From NCBI RefSeq assembly GCF_029227915.1, contig NC_079883.1:14198001-14262000 (forward strand): 64,000 nt of DNA, read 5' to 3'. The DNA comes from Hydractinia symbiolongicarpus (taxonomy: Eukaryota; Cnidaria; Hydrozoa; Anthoathecata; Hydractiniidae). Of this stretch, positions 11,766 to 24,144 are shown piece after piece. Both the position numbers and the translations under genes were made by a program. The notes under the pieces are model-generated. The model saw only the letters and a list, made by a program, of their open reading frames with translations. It was not told where the DNA came from and ran no database searches. Position 1 is the first letter of the stretch. Every line of letters starts with the position of its first letter.

Positions 11766-13783
11766 TAAACTGGTAATAAGGGGCCGATTTAGATCTAAAT
11801 AATCACTTCTCTCATTGACATTCTGTTTTGCAGCATCTTGCTTTGTTTATGTTGGATTGATTTTTTGTGATAAAAATGCAACACAATTTTTTGTATTCAA
11901 GACGTTTTTTTGTTCAACTTTAAAGTTCCACTAACTTTAGGTTATATTCACGTAAAAAAATCAACCCGAAAAATATTACCACTGAAATGTATTCCTGTTT
12001 TTATATACCAGCAACCAGAAACATAATTTTTCTCCTTGTTCTAAAAGTCATGCAAATTTTATGCGACGACAAGCGTGATTAAAACAGAAGTTTACCAACA
12101 ATTAGCGCGCTAGCCTAACGGATGAAACAAACTCGTGAATTTGCCCTCAAAAAGAACAGTTGAGCCTGTAAAATGTTGAAGCTTAAGCAACAGTGAGTCT
12201 CAGCCAAAATTTGGTGTTGTTACGATGTCGGTCGTTCTGAAACCTTCCACCGCTATGTGATTAATCTTTTTTTGTTTTCGGCGACTACTGAACTGTCAAG
12301 AAAATTTATAGGACTAAAAAGATAACAATCGTAAGATACAGGAGCCTATCCTTAATTACAACAAAATTAGTTCAAGTTTTTTTTTTAATTTGACGTTTTC
12401 TAAATTTAAATTTAAACTTTAAATTTTCTCAGTTTTTTATTTGTTTCACCGCTTAAAGGTGATAAAAAAATAAAACGAAGGGCATGCGAAGATCAATATT
12501 TTTGATTGATTGACTAACTGATTGATTGTTTTTTTGATTGATTTCATCCTTAGCCATAGAAACGTTTTTCATGCCGTCTCAAACAAGATAAATTCAGTAC
12601 CAGTATCAAAAACTGATTTTAAGAGGTTGCTCAATATTGATATAAATCAATGGGGCCCTACAAACTCATTTTTAGGCTTATAATTCGGTCATAAAGCGTC
12701 GTACCACTAACACGCAAATTAGACCTAGGAAAGAGGCTCATCTTCCGTGGTTATTTTGCTATAACGATGAATTGATTCATCGCTTATCTAATAAACATGC
12801 AAAAAGACACGGAAACGAAGACTGTTGACATTGTGCTTTTGGATTGAGCTTGACGAACTTCATATCTGGAGCTTCCTGTACTTCCCCTGGTGTTTCATTT
12901 AAATGTAATATTAACGCTATAGATGTGAGATAAAATCTAAATTGGTAGTTTTCTTTTTTCAAAGTTATTCAATTTACGTGTGGATTCTCACGCATAAGTT
13001 GTTACCGCATACTGGGATCACCTCTCCTATAACGATGATACATTCACATTCTCATGGACGAAATCGTTGTTGATTTCTGTTGTTTTTTATCGGGTTTCTC
13101 GCTACAAGTTATAGTGGAATCGGGGGTATGATTAGACAAGCAAGCTCAAGAATGATTAGAAAAACAAGCTCGGCGATATCCCGTTCAAAGTTTTGAAATT
13201 ATTTTGATACATTGTAATTTTAATTTTAAGCAATCTTATTTCTAGGGATTCTTCGGCTAATAATATTGGAGCAGGGTCTAATATACCCTGTGGACGAAGT
13301 TGAATTTTATGCAGTCTTCATCTAGCTTTTGTTTTTAGAGATTTTTTTTGCTAGAATAATGTTGTTTTGAGCTTCTCTTTTTCCATCACTGATTACTGTG
13401 CATTGTGTGGTTCCGTAAAATACATTTATTAATTCACAGGATTTTCTAACCAACAAAAGTTATTTCTTTGCGACACGTGTGTGTGGCATGTTCTGCCTAC
13501 ATACACGTTCCTTCAGCATGCTTCGCGTCAGCGTATCGCGGAACTAAATTAGTGCAAACTTCTCATATAGTTTCATCAGCCCACCCCCTAGCACGTCTTA
13601 AAGCATCAAAATATATCACCTTTCTTTTAAACATTGCCAAAAGTTTGTGTTAACATAACGAGACCGTATAATTGCCAAGCTCATTTTTAAAAAAGAAAGG
13701 TCTTTACGACCACGATTTATTTAAAGAGAAGAAAAGTTTAAAAGTTTGAGGTAAAGAAAGGATCGAGGTTTAGAGAGAAAAAA

Positions 13784-13906
13784 ATGTGTTTTCAGTGCGA
13801 GAAGTACGAAAATGACGAGAACATTTTGTTCTGGGACATACCTTGTCAAGACGGTCAAAAAGGTACGATAGAATCTTTGCTGATTTCTTTTCAGGGTTCG
13901 ATTTGA
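13784..13906 (+). CDS. Short Cys-containing open frame, unrecognised
   Basis: ATG at 13784 opens 40 codons starting 'MCFQCEKYENDEN', with a CxxC pair, and ending at TGA. A possible donor (AAAAG|GTACGA) lies after codon 26. Composition is coding-like, but no neighbouring exon was found and I know no family for it. It may be an orphan exon or chance. Confidence 0.15.
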   Translation: MCFQCEKYENDENILFWDIPCQDGQKGTIESLLISFQGSI

Positions 13907-14130
13907 CATTCACACGTATTTGTTAGTACAATTTCCTATTTTATTTTATTCTTTGTGCTTACTAATATATTTTTAATTCTATTCTTTTTTGTATATAAAG
14001 TACAAGGTTTTTTAGCAATTTCCTAAGGGAGCGAACAGTAAAATTAAAACAGTTTGCATATTACGCAGTTTACAACAACCTCTTTTTCCAAAGTTTTTAA
14101 TGAAGCTTATATGTATCACAATATTAACAA

Positions 14131-14205
14131 CCTCGTTCCCAGCGCCTTTCTCTCTTTTATATCAGCATTTCAAAAAAGAGAAAACAGGGCTTTAAGAACG
14201 AGGAT
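14131..14205. repeat. Fold-back repeat, family 1
   Basis: Left end CCTCGTTCCCAGCGCC and right end GGGCTTTAAGAACGAGG are inverted. An inner CTCTTTT/AAAAGAG pair extends the stem. Confidence 0.55.
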
Positions 14206-15608
14206 TAAATTTGACGCCCGACAATTTCAACGCTTTAGCTGCCAAGCTATGAATAAACTCATCATTCATTCAGAAAGTTTTTATGATTTATGAATGAATA
14301 TTTCTTTTGTTTATGCATCGATTGTATTTACATCGTAAACTTTGTTCGCAACGGACACTCTCCTTCCCGCTAGTTCTTGATTTAGCGCTAAAATTTACAA
14401 AACAATTAAAAAAAGGATCCGCGTGGAAACTGATGCAACCGTTTCGATTTTTCTGATGTAATCGATGTGTGTATTTTCATTCAGAAAATTTATGTGAATA
14501 ATTATGCGAGTAAATAAAAAAAATTCATAATTATGTTAGTTTCTAATTTATTTGAAAAATCGAACCACTGCGACTTCTCAAAATTTTTGCATATTTAAAA
14601 TTTAAATGCATATTTATATATTCTTGCATATTTAAGATAAAAACTTGATCGGCTGATGAAACTCTAAAAAAAATTTACAAACCAAACACTACCTGTTTAA
14701 AAACTATAAAAGACCATAACATTCCCATAAATTTCAGAATAGATTTTACGATCTGGAAAAGTGCTAGGGATTTTTACTCTCTCTGAAAGCTGTAACTGCT
14801 AGCTAGTTTCTCTGAAGATACAAAAATGACTCTTGATTATATACCGTTAAACATTGAAGGGTTTTACACAAAACCTACCAAAAGTAAGCGATGTGTTTTT
14901 TCTGCGTTATATTTTCTTGTTATTTGTTATTTTTGATATTATTATTATTATTTATTTATTTATTTTTTGTATTTTTCTTCTACCATTTGCATCATTTGCT
15001 TATTTTCATCCGTCGAGACCGCGGATAAACATTGCGGGATAAATAAAATTTTCACTAGACGCGCCAAGGCTGAAAAAAGTTTAAATATTTATCGCTATTG
15101 GTTTTAAATATTTAAGAAGTAGCAGGTGCATGCATAGTAGAAAAATCATGTCACATAAAACTGACAACAAAGCACCCTAGCTACGTTTTTCTTAACTTGG
15201 CTCAATGGGTATTTTTTAAAGGATGCTTCTACTGATCATAAGTAGGTATGTGGGTACTTTTAGTAGTATGTGTGTTTTATTCGACACCGCTACAGCTACA
15301 TCCTGTACAGCCTAGCTAGTTAGATAGCTATCTAACTAGAACTTTCTAATCAACTTGATCGTTGTTGTGATAATCAGCATGCTTCCAGCAATTATATATT
15401 CTTACTTTAATTATTTTAAATCTTCTTTCAATGAATGATTATGATGTCAAATGCTAAAAGATCATATCACAACGTTTCGTACTTTTTTCTTCATTTCATA
15501 ATAACATTTATATATATAGCTAGCTAGCTATATGACATATTTTAAACTTCTAGGACATATTTTTGCTTAACTATTTTTAGCATAAACTAAATATTATGTT
15601 GTGTACTT

Positions 15609-18288
15609 ATGGCTGCATTATTAACTTGTTTAGATACAATGTTGCATTCAAGTGTAACAGCAAAAATTTCGGAAAATCCAAGGTCAGGAAGAAAAATTGC
15701 ACGAGTTCTTGTCATATATACGGGCGGAACGATTGGTATGAAAAAGAATAAGGATGGTGGTAAGTGTCATTACTTTTTAAAAATTTTTTTTGTTTTACTT
15801 TACTGTTTGTGTTCTCTACTGCAAAGCTGCCCATTCCAATGGTTACCTGTAAATCTGTAATCTGTTTATATTTTGCAGGTTATCAAGTTGTGCCTGATTA
15901 TTTTGGTGAAGCCTTAAAGAAACTTCCCATGTTATACGATGAAGAATACGTTGATAGTGGAATGCCGGAAATTGATGACCATAGCTCACATTTACCATAT
16001 TCACAGTATCCAGTGCTTGTGATGCCGTAAGTAATTCTTTTTTCATATAAATTTGTTGTTTGACTATTGCTAATTGTAATGTAATGTGTTATTCGGAATA
16101 ATAACAATAATAATAATAATAATAATAACAATGATTCATTTTACTTTTAGTGAATCTAAAATGGGGGTTAGAGTATTTTATTACATCAAAGAACACAATC
16201 CTATTCTTGACTCCTCCAATATGTCGATGAAGCATTGGACTTTAATAGCCCGCGACATCAAGGAAAATTATCCGTACTTTGATTCTTTTGTTGTACTTCA
16301 TGGTACTGACACGATGTCTTATACTGCTTCTGCTTTATCATACATGTTTGAAAATCTGGATAAGACTGTCATTATCACTGGATCACAGGTTTGTGTAATT
16401 TATTTTCATGTTTTTGTGTATCACAGGGTGTTTGCTGTATTTTAATAATAACTCAAAATTATACTAGTTGTCTTTAACTTTGCAAACCTTAAAAGTAGGG
16501 AACACCCTGATATATATATACTTTTTTGTTATTAAAAAATAGATGCTGAAAAGTTATGTTGGGTAACAATTTTAAAGTTATAGTTATCATATCTAAATTT
16601 TCTTATAGATACCAATTTTTGAGCAGAGAAACGATGGACGTAGCAACTTCATTGGTGCACTGATAATCGCGGGACATTTTATAATACCTGAGGTCACCGT
16701 GTTTTTCAACAATAAGCTGCTTCGTGGAAACAGAAGTCAAAAGATCAGTGCATCTGATTTAGATGCCTTTGGTTCACCCAATCTCCCACCATTAGCAAAA
16801 CTAGGTACTGAGATTGAGGTGACTTGGGATGCTGTATTTCCAAAAACAACGATGATGCCATTCTGTGTTCATGAAGAAATGAGTGAAAATGTTGGGCTGT
16901 TACGTTTGTTTCCAGGAATTAATGCACAAATTGTCAAGGCCTTTCTCTCAGCACCAATGGAAGGAATTGTCATTGAATCATTTGGAGCTGGTAACGTTCC
17001 TTCAAATCGGCCTGACTTAATAGAGGAGTTTAAAATTGCTGCTGAGCGAGGTGTCTTAATACTAAATATAACACAATGCTACAAAGGTTCAGTTACTGAT
17101 GCATATGCAGCTGGAAAAGTTTTGTTTGATATTGGCGTAGTGCCTGGATACGATATGACTCCAGAGGCTGCACTTACCAAACTTGCATATGTTCTTGGGA
17201 AAAAAGAACTGACTGCAGAAGGACGAAAACATATGCTTTCAACCAATATACGTGGAGAAATGACTCTGCCACATGGTCATAAACAATACTCAATGAGGGA
17301 TGGGGAATTTGTGCATTCTGTTGCTAAATCACTTGGAGTGGGATCACATAAGGTACAATTATCTCAATATTAGTATTCTAAATTTGCCTTACAATGTATT
17401 TTTTACTGGTGAATGCTTCAGACATATTCTTTATCTTTATTTTTGTAATTTTTTAGGAAATGAATTCAGTCAGGCGTGCTTTACTTCCTATTCTACTAAC
17501 CTGTGCAGCAAAAGCTGGTGATCTGGAGACAATTAAGCAATTGGTTCATCAAGGTGCTTTCCTGAATGAACCATCTGATTATGATGGAAAAACAAGCCTT
17601 CACTTAGCTTCTGCTGAAGGACATTTACCTGTGGTTAAATACCTGTTAATGCATGGCGCTTCTGTATATGTACGCGACAGAAGAGGAAGAACCCCATTGT
17701 TTGATGCCATAAGGTAAATATGAAAAATTTGAACTATTTTAAAAGATTTTGGTTTTGGATTTTTTAAAACTTGGCTTTTGGTTACAATTACACTAGTGGT
17801 TAAATTTATTTCATTGACTGTTTAGAAACAAGAGGTATCTCATTGTTGACCTGTTGTTGACAGTAGGAGCGAAATTTGACCATGATGAAATTGAAGTTTC
17901 ACGAGAACTTTGCATTGCTGCAACAGAAAACGATGTTGAACGAATGAGATTATGGGCTCGAGCAAAAGTTGATATGAATACTACTGATTTAGACGGCCGA
18001 ACGCCACTTCATGTAGCCGTTTTGAAAAAGAACATAGACGTAGTTAAATTCCTGGTCAACGAAGTAGGTGTGAATTTGAACAAAAAGGATATATTTGGCC
18101 ATACTGTGTTAGAAAGCGCAACAGAGTTACATGATAATGAAATCATTGATGTTATTACTCGAGCGGCAAGCATGCCATCTGTATTGAAATGGAATCAAAT
18201 TAATGGCAAATTATTAATGAACGACATGAACCATAATCGATTAATAAACTGCAAAATGAACGCTAACAGGGATCTACCTGAGATATAG
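15609..18288 (+). CDS. ASPG: L-asparaginase with C-terminal ankyrin repeats (six exons)
   Basis: Exons 15609-15759, 15879-16026, 16151-16388, 16609-17352, 17457-17713 and 17826-18288 join in frame through GT-AG introns and give 666 aa. It hydrolyses L-asparagine to aspartate and ammonia, probably in the cytosol, since no signal peptide is seen. The asparaginase domain spans about residues 30-400. The first catalytic Thr lies in 'TGGTIG' (38-43), the second in 'HGTDTM' (150-155), and 'FNNKLLRGNR' follows the central 'RNDGRSNF'. About four ankyrin repeats fill residues 430-600 ('DGKTSLHLASAEGH', 'DGRTPLHVAV'). This is the domain order of animal ASPG (60-kDa lysophospholipase/asparaginase), whose human form is about 570 aa. 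The ATG is the first in frame. Intron 2 carries an (AAT)n run. All key residues are intact. Confidence 0.93.
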
Positions 18289-19398
18289 TGCGTGTTTACA
18301 ACAGATAATTCCCTGTTGTATATTGTTTATTTGGATATACCGTTTATATTTTTAGTAAACCTAACTTCCCCGAAACAACGTCTCCATATTGCTTTTAGCA
18401 TGAAATATAAATTTTGAAAGTTCTCAATAATTGTCAAAAAACCTGCATTTTTGATTTAATGGTGATACAAAATCCAATTAGATATTGTACATATGTTATT
18501 TATTTGTTTAGTAATTATATTGTAAATATATAAAAACTTTGTTACATTCTGTAGGTTATATATTTATTTCGTTATGCATATATCGTTGGTAAACAGTACA
18601 GTTTGATATATGGCTTTTTGTATTTTGTTAAATCAATGTAGGTAAAAACTGAGAGGTAACGCGTCTTTTTGTGTTTTTCAAGAAACTCTAGTTCTTTTTA
18701 GATAACTTCTTTTCGGTAAAACTTTTCTTGATTAAAAGCATTAGAGCATATAGTTTTCGGACCAATTTTTCGATGTTAAAACCCCGGAAAAGTTTTAAAA
18801 TCCTGTATGAACTCTCCAATTGGTAAATGGTGTTATGGTGAAAAAGAAATATTGTATGAACTTTGAAACTTACTGAAATCCGTTACCACTAAACACCATT
18901 TCTCTTTTAAAAATACACCCCAGGGTTTGTTTCCTGATATCAAAGCCGCTAGCGCTCATCTGACGCCATCGATATCAAAGTGAAAAATACAGGAAAACCT
19001 GGGAACAATGTTGTACAAGACCTTTTCTCGGTTTGAGTTCTACCATAGGCGTATCCACATCACGGCCCCAATATTGGCCTAATTAACATTTAACAATTTT
19101 TTAATCAATGTTGGTCAACATTATTGGTGAGCTACAGAAGTTGGCACGATTTGGTATGACCACCAACACTTTACCTATATTTAATCACGAACACTTTTTG
19201 ATGTTTTTCATCGGATTATTGAATTTCCGCGCCCGAAGGCGTAGGAAATTCTTTAAAACAGTCGTTTTTTTCTTTTGGAGCATTTTTTGAGAAAAAATAG
19301 ACCCTGGGATTACACGACGGAGTCACAGATGTAAACTTCGCACCCAAGCTCCCCAACTACTGGGAACTCATCTAAATGATGTTTCAGGACAAAATTAG
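18289..19398. other. 3' flank of the asparaginase gene
   Basis: AT-rich presumed 3' UTR. I see no perfect AATAAA close to the stop, only variants such as AAATATATAAAAAC near 18525. A loose family-1 fold-back copy lies at 18916-19013 (CCCAGGGTTTGTTTCCTG pairs with CAGGAAAACCTGGG). Nothing coding is seen. Confidence 0.45.
18916..19013. repeat. Fold-back repeat, family 1 (variant ends)
   Basis: CCCCAGGGTTTGTTTCCTG and CAGGAAAACCTGGGAACAAT are inverted. A second inner pair, GATATCAAAG and GATATCAAAGTG, is direct rather than inverted. Confidence 0.45.
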
Positions 19399-19760
19399 TA
19401 TTTGTTTTCAACAAAATTTGGCACAGTTAACAAAAAAAGTATGCTGAACATAATGGTGACATAATAATTTTGATTTTTGTCACCTAAATGCCATTTTAGG
19501 CCAAAATTGATCCAAAAATTCAAACCATTTCATTTTTGGCTAAATCTGGCACAGTTAACAAATAAAGTATGCTGAAAATGATGATGGTACAAAAGTTTGA
19601 TTTTTGTCACCTAAATGTCATTTTGGGCCAAAATTTAACCAAAAATTAAAACTGCTTTATTTTCGACAAAAATTGGCACAGTTAATAAAAAAAATATGCT
19701 GAAAATGATGGTCACAGCAAAATTTTGATTTTTTGTCAACTAAATGCCGTTTAAGACCAT
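19399..19760. repeat. Three tandem units of about 128 bp
   Basis: 'GGCACAGTTAAC/TAAA' recurs at about 19419, 19547 and 19674, each followed by 'TATGCTGAA.ATGATGG', 'TTTGATTTTTGTCACCTAAATG' variants and 'GGCCAAAATT'. The units differ by scattered substitutions and small indels, so the array is not recent. The third unit decays after 'CTAAATGCCGTTT'. No open frame spans it. Confidence 0.75.
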
Positions 19761-20810
19761 AAACGTTTCAATCGCAAGACTTACCATGAATGTTAGGCTG
19801 TATTTTTTGTTAGCAATTTATTTTAAAATGTGAGTTTATTATGACACGTTTCGTTTTGTTTGCGTTTGTTGTAAGATATAATGTCACTTGTGTAATTTAT
19901 CTTCAGAGGTTCATGCACCAAACCTCCTCAAATGTTTAGCACAATAACACAACGAATTAGCAGGTTTTCATCAAATATTTTGGTAGCGAGCGGAAATTCT
20001 TAGAGCCCCCAGGGCTTCTTGTTAATATCATAAAACCGCCAGCAAAGAAGGAGCTAACATTGTTTTTTTAGTAGCTCAATTAATCTTTTTTCTAAAACAT
20101 GGAGAGCGCTTTTTATGACAATCTGGTAAATGGCGCTAAAACATTGTGGCTGTTTTTTGCCCGACTGCAGCCTGGATATTTTCAGGAGCTATCCTATAAG
20201 GGGTAAAACCTCCTGAAGAGGATTTTCGATCTTTTTAAAAGTCTTATTAGCAAACTAATCGCAGCATTTTCATCGCTCAATGGTGTTGTAGAAGTGTTAT
20301 GTGAAGAGTTCTCCCTCCCCTTAGTAGAAATTGATTAACGGGGGGACTCTCGACTCATACATATGAGATTCGGTAGTTTTTGGGGGATTACTTTCCGATT
20401 TCCACATTAACGATTCCATGGGGCATCACGGGCTGTAACCGCATTAATCCCCTAAAAAACCCACTGTAAACTGTAAGAGGCTTTACGAAATACAAGAACC
20501 TGCGCCAAAAATAATTACTGGCAGTACAACCATTCAGCTCTTCCCCTCTCCACCCCCCTTTTTTATCTACATAATAATGTATCAATATACACCGCCCGCC
20601 AGGTAAGAAGTTACAGTAATACACACCTTAATAATGCATCTAATCTACATACTTAACAGGCCCGGCGAAACCGAGCCGGGGGGGCTAACCTGTAACGTAT
20701 ACATATCCGTCTCTTCGTAGCCATCAAGAACATAGGGGCACTCGTTTGTATCGAAATTTTGTTATCAACAATAATTTTTTTATCGGGAGGCTGCAGATGT
20801 CATTATTAAA
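19761..20810. other. Intergenic region with a fold-back structure
   Basis: A partial family-1 end (CCCCAGGGCTTCTTG) is near 19998. TAGTTTTTGGGGGATTA at 20372-20388 is matched in inverted orientation by TAATCCCCTAAAAAACCCA at 20443-20461. A GC-rich hairpin (CCCGGCGAAACCGAGCCGGG) lies near 20660-20682. No gene is seen. Confidence 0.45.
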
Positions 20811-20811
20811 T

Positions 20812-21569
20812 CCTCTGGTCCTCCAACAGTGGTCTTCTAACAGTGGTCTTCCAACAGTGGTCCTCCAACAGTGGTCTTCCAACAGTGGTCTTTCAACAGT
20901 GGTCCTCCAGCAGTGTTCTTCCAACAGTGGTCTTTCAACAGTGGTCCTCCAGCAGTGTTCTTCCAACAGTGGTCTTTCAACAGTGGTCTTCCAACAGTGG
21001 TCTTCCAACAGTGGTCTTCCAACAGTGTTCTTCCAACAGTGGTCTTTCAACAGTGGTCCTCCAGCAGTGTTCTTCCAACAGTGGTCTTTCAACAGTGGTC
21101 TTCCAACAATGGTCTTTCAACAGTGGTCTTCCAACAGTGGTCTTTCAACAGTGGTCTTCCAACAGTGGTCTTCCAACAGTGGTCTTCCAACAGTGGTCTT
21201 TCAACAGTGCTCTTCCAACAGTGGTCTTCCAACAGTGGTCTTCCAACAGTGGTCTTCCAACAGTGGTCCTCCAGCAGTGTTCTTCCAACAGTGGTCTTTC
21301 AACAGTGGTCCTCCAGCAGTGTTCTTCCAACAGTGGTCTTTCAACAGTGTTCCTTCAAGAATGGTCTTCCAAAAGTGTTTCTCCAAAAGTGGTCCTCCAA
21401 CAGTGGTCTTACAACAATGGTCTTTCAACAGTCGTCTTCCAACAGTGGTCTTTCAACAGTGCTCTTCCAACAGTGCTCTTCCAACAGTGCTCTTCCAACA
21501 GTGGTCTTTCAACAGTAGTCTTTCAAGAGTGTTCCTTTAAGAGTGGTCTTCTAAGAGTGTTTCTCCCAC
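20812..21569. repeat. 14-bp minisatellite, about 52 copies
   Basis: Unit CAGTGGTCTTCCAA, with variants CAGTGGTCTTTCAA, CAGTGGTCCTCCAG and CAGTGTTCTTCCAA. Divergence rises at the right end (AAGAGTGGTCTTCTAAGAGTG), as expected for an older flank. Because 14 is not a multiple of 3 and the unit has no stop in any frame, all three plus frames stay open for 215-264 codons. Minus frames are open too. These open frames are a by-product of the repeat, not genes. Confidence 0.95.
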
Positions 21570-23000
21570 TTAAAAATCGTTACCTGGTAGTTTATCCGGC
21601 TTTATCTAGCGGATAAGAAGTTCGGTTATATTGATGAGCAAATCGCATTGGTATCTTTGGCTGCAGTTTTTTTATTTAGTAAGAACGAATGATTAAACCA
21701 TTAAATTACTCGCCCTCGTCAGTTGAATATAAATTGAGTAAATTTAGTTTCCTCAAAAAATTATCTTTTGCTTTCGATTCCAACTGAAAGGCATCTGCTT
21801 CAAATTTCCAAACCGCATGTATCTGACTTCCATTTTATAAATGAGTTGTTGCGACAGTGTGTAAAAAATAAACCTATACTTTAAAAAGATCAAAAATGTG
21901 TGGGCTATTTTTCGGGTGTTTAAATTTGGACTCTTTTTTCCAGGTCAACTGAGTGTGCATGACAAATACTATATTGTACTGGCCTTTTCGGAAACTTTTT
22001 TGATAAATATTTTTTAAGCCAACATTCTACGCAACAACAAAAAATGAAATGCGCATAACAAATACTATAGACTAGCCTTTGATTCAAGAACTTTTATTTT
22101 ATAGGGATAAAAACTATCAACAAAAGAATTTAACTCTTTAAAACAGGCTAATCTTTTATTTATAGATTGCTTCTTAATCTAAATATTCTTTCGATGATTT
22201 GCAAGTGAGTACCTAATTGACAAATGCCAGCCGATGTTGTACGTATGGATTGCTTCTTTATTCGGACGGATTGCTTCTTTATTCAGAAGATTTGATGACT
22301 TGCCCCTTAGTCTGGGAATTACACGTTACACATTTTGTATCTCTTTCCAATCTTCGCACGACTTATGACAACACCGTTTCTTGGAAGACCATTTGGAGAG
22401 TCTTTGAAGTTTAAAGGCAGTTTTCACCCTATTTAGCATGGCATGAAGAAGGGGGGGGCAAATTGTCCACGGCAAATTCAAATTTTAATATCTAATGAAT
22501 TACTTGCTCAATTGTTTAACACTTGTGACTATCAATATTTTTATGACTTAAATTTTGCCACCTTTTGAATCGTTTTTCCCGATTTTAACATTTCTTATCC
22601 GATATTAAAAATAAATAAGATGTTTCAGTATTTCGCCATTACTTAGCTATTTTTGTACAAAACCTGGAAGATATGTTATAAACCCTTTATAGTACTAACA
22701 GAAAATCAAAACAGAATGACGAAACATTGCGCAGAACGTTCTCAAAGGCAATTTTCTTAGCTGATAGTATTTTCCCCGATTTTAAGATTACTGATGACGT
22801 CAGCAAAAAATTAATTATGCTAACTTATTACTATTGTCTCATACTATAATTGTGGCAAGTTTTAGTCATAACCGTGGGCACTTTAGGCCCTCCATTCTTT
22901 TAAGGTCCCAAAAACCATTATACCAAATAGGATTACAATCATACATTCAACCGTTTGACAAAAAGATTGTTGCTGGTAACAGAATTTCAGTACAGACGAG
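21570..23000. other. Intergenic, no gene seen
   Basis: AT-rich and stop-dense. A short imperfect direct repeat (GGATTGCTTCTTTATTCGGA / GGATTGCTTCTTTATTCAGA) lies near 22247-22286. Nothing else is recognisable. Confidence 0.4.
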
Positions 23001-23276
23001 CGAGTGCCCCTACATGCTCGACGTGCACATCAAAATTTCATAATAACATCAACTACATGGAACAGGATAAGTGTATCAACAGAAGACAGCTGTTTAGAAA
23101 GAGATTAACTCGCTTTTTTCATCTAAGTTGGTATTGTTAGATATTTCGCGGCAGTAAAAATCGACGGACATCGATAATAATTATTCCTCCTTATTTATTT
23201 AATCTTTATCTGAGGCCGTCCCCAGAATATTTTTGCATTAGAATAATGACTACAAAGAGACCGATATCTTACTCAC

Positions 23277-23457
23277 CATTGTCACTTTCTAGTAACGAGG
23301 GAGTTAAACTCACAGGGCTAGCATGCACTCCGTCGCTGTTGTTGATATTTTTTTGCATTTTTGTGATAATATTAGAAGGAGTAGATGGAAAGAAATAGCA
23401 GTGAAAAAGTTGTTGAAAATCTTTTATAAACACTGTATCATTGGCATGCTCTATCAT
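23277..23457 (-). CDS. Possible first exon of an unrecognised gene
   Basis: From ATG at 23457 the minus strand reads 60 codons without a stop ('DFQQLFHCYFFPSTP' and a Ser/Asn-rich tail 'SLTPSLLESDN'). It ends exactly at a consensus donor AATG|GTGAGTAAG. One phase-compatible acceptor (CCAACTTAG) near 23127 would add only 'DEKSELISF' and a stop. No domain is recognised. The good donor and composition favour a real exon, but the rest of the gene is uncertain. Confidence 0.35.
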
Positions 23458-23459
23458 GT

Positions 23460-24140
23460 TCTCTTTTAAACTGATCGCTTAAAATAGAACACAAAAATAG
23501 TGGAAAAGAAATTTTGAATTTGAAACATTTAAATGGTCACTACGCGCATTTAAAGCAGGAAAAAATAATGTTTGGTAAAAGCTTCTCCAAAGGTATTAAA
23601 GCCTGGTCCTTACCTAGAGCCATTTACCAAATAAGACCTATTCGTTATAAATCTAGCACTAATAGATTATGTTTTAAACTGCGAAAACGGCTGCTGACTA
23701 TGATAATAGGAGAAAAAATAATGTTAAGGATCAGAAAGGCTTGACCCTGCCATCCTCTAAAACCTGTGCATAACAAAATTCCCACCCTGAAAGCGTTGCG
23801 TAGTTTTATGATGATTTCTGAGATTCTGCAGTAACATTATCGCACAAATATTGCACACATTTTTCTCACTGGATTGCAAAGCGTTCTTTTACACATATTT
23901 TTTTAAGAAGCACACTATTTGACGCCTGGAATGTTCTATATCAATGATGGTACGGCAAATTTCTTAATTTTACTGGTTAACCACACCTGAAGAATTAGTT
24001 TTTGATTTATTTATTCACTCATTCATTCATTCGTTGTCTAATAAGTCTTATATTCGTCTTATTAAATAAACTTTAGGCAGATTTCTCGGTTCTAATGTGG
24101 ATGGTATATAAGATTTGTTGCACTTAAAAGTTTCAAACTT
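23460..24140. other. Downstream flank of the zinc-finger gene
   Basis: On the minus strand GAATAAATAAATC around 24004-24016 supplies overlapping AATAAA signals about 130 bp beyond the zinc-finger stop codon. A 76-codon plus-strand frame (23514-23744) is unrecognised and probably chance. Confidence 0.4.
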
Positions 24141-24144
24141 CTCT

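Larger units (their letters stand above)
11766..15608. other. Intergenic region upstream of the asparaginase gene
   Basis: Stop-dense AT-rich sequence with one family-1 repeat (14131-14205) and ATTGATTG-type simple repeats near 12510-12545. A palindromic AGCTAGTTAGATAGCTATCTAACTA-like stretch lies near 15310-15335, and a TAGCTAGCTAGCTA palindrome near 15519. A 40-codon frame at 13784-13906 is noted separately. No promoter element can be assigned with confidence. Confidence 0.4.

Noticed and set aside
20746-21616. Long plus-strand open frames of 215-264 codons
   Set aside because: They lie in a 14-bp tandem array whose unit has no stop in any frame; all three frames encode the same peptide cycle.
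23514-23744. 76-codon plus-strand open frame
   Set aside because: It starts at a non-ATG codon, has no recognisable motif, and lies in the 3' flank of the opposite-strand zinc-finger gene.
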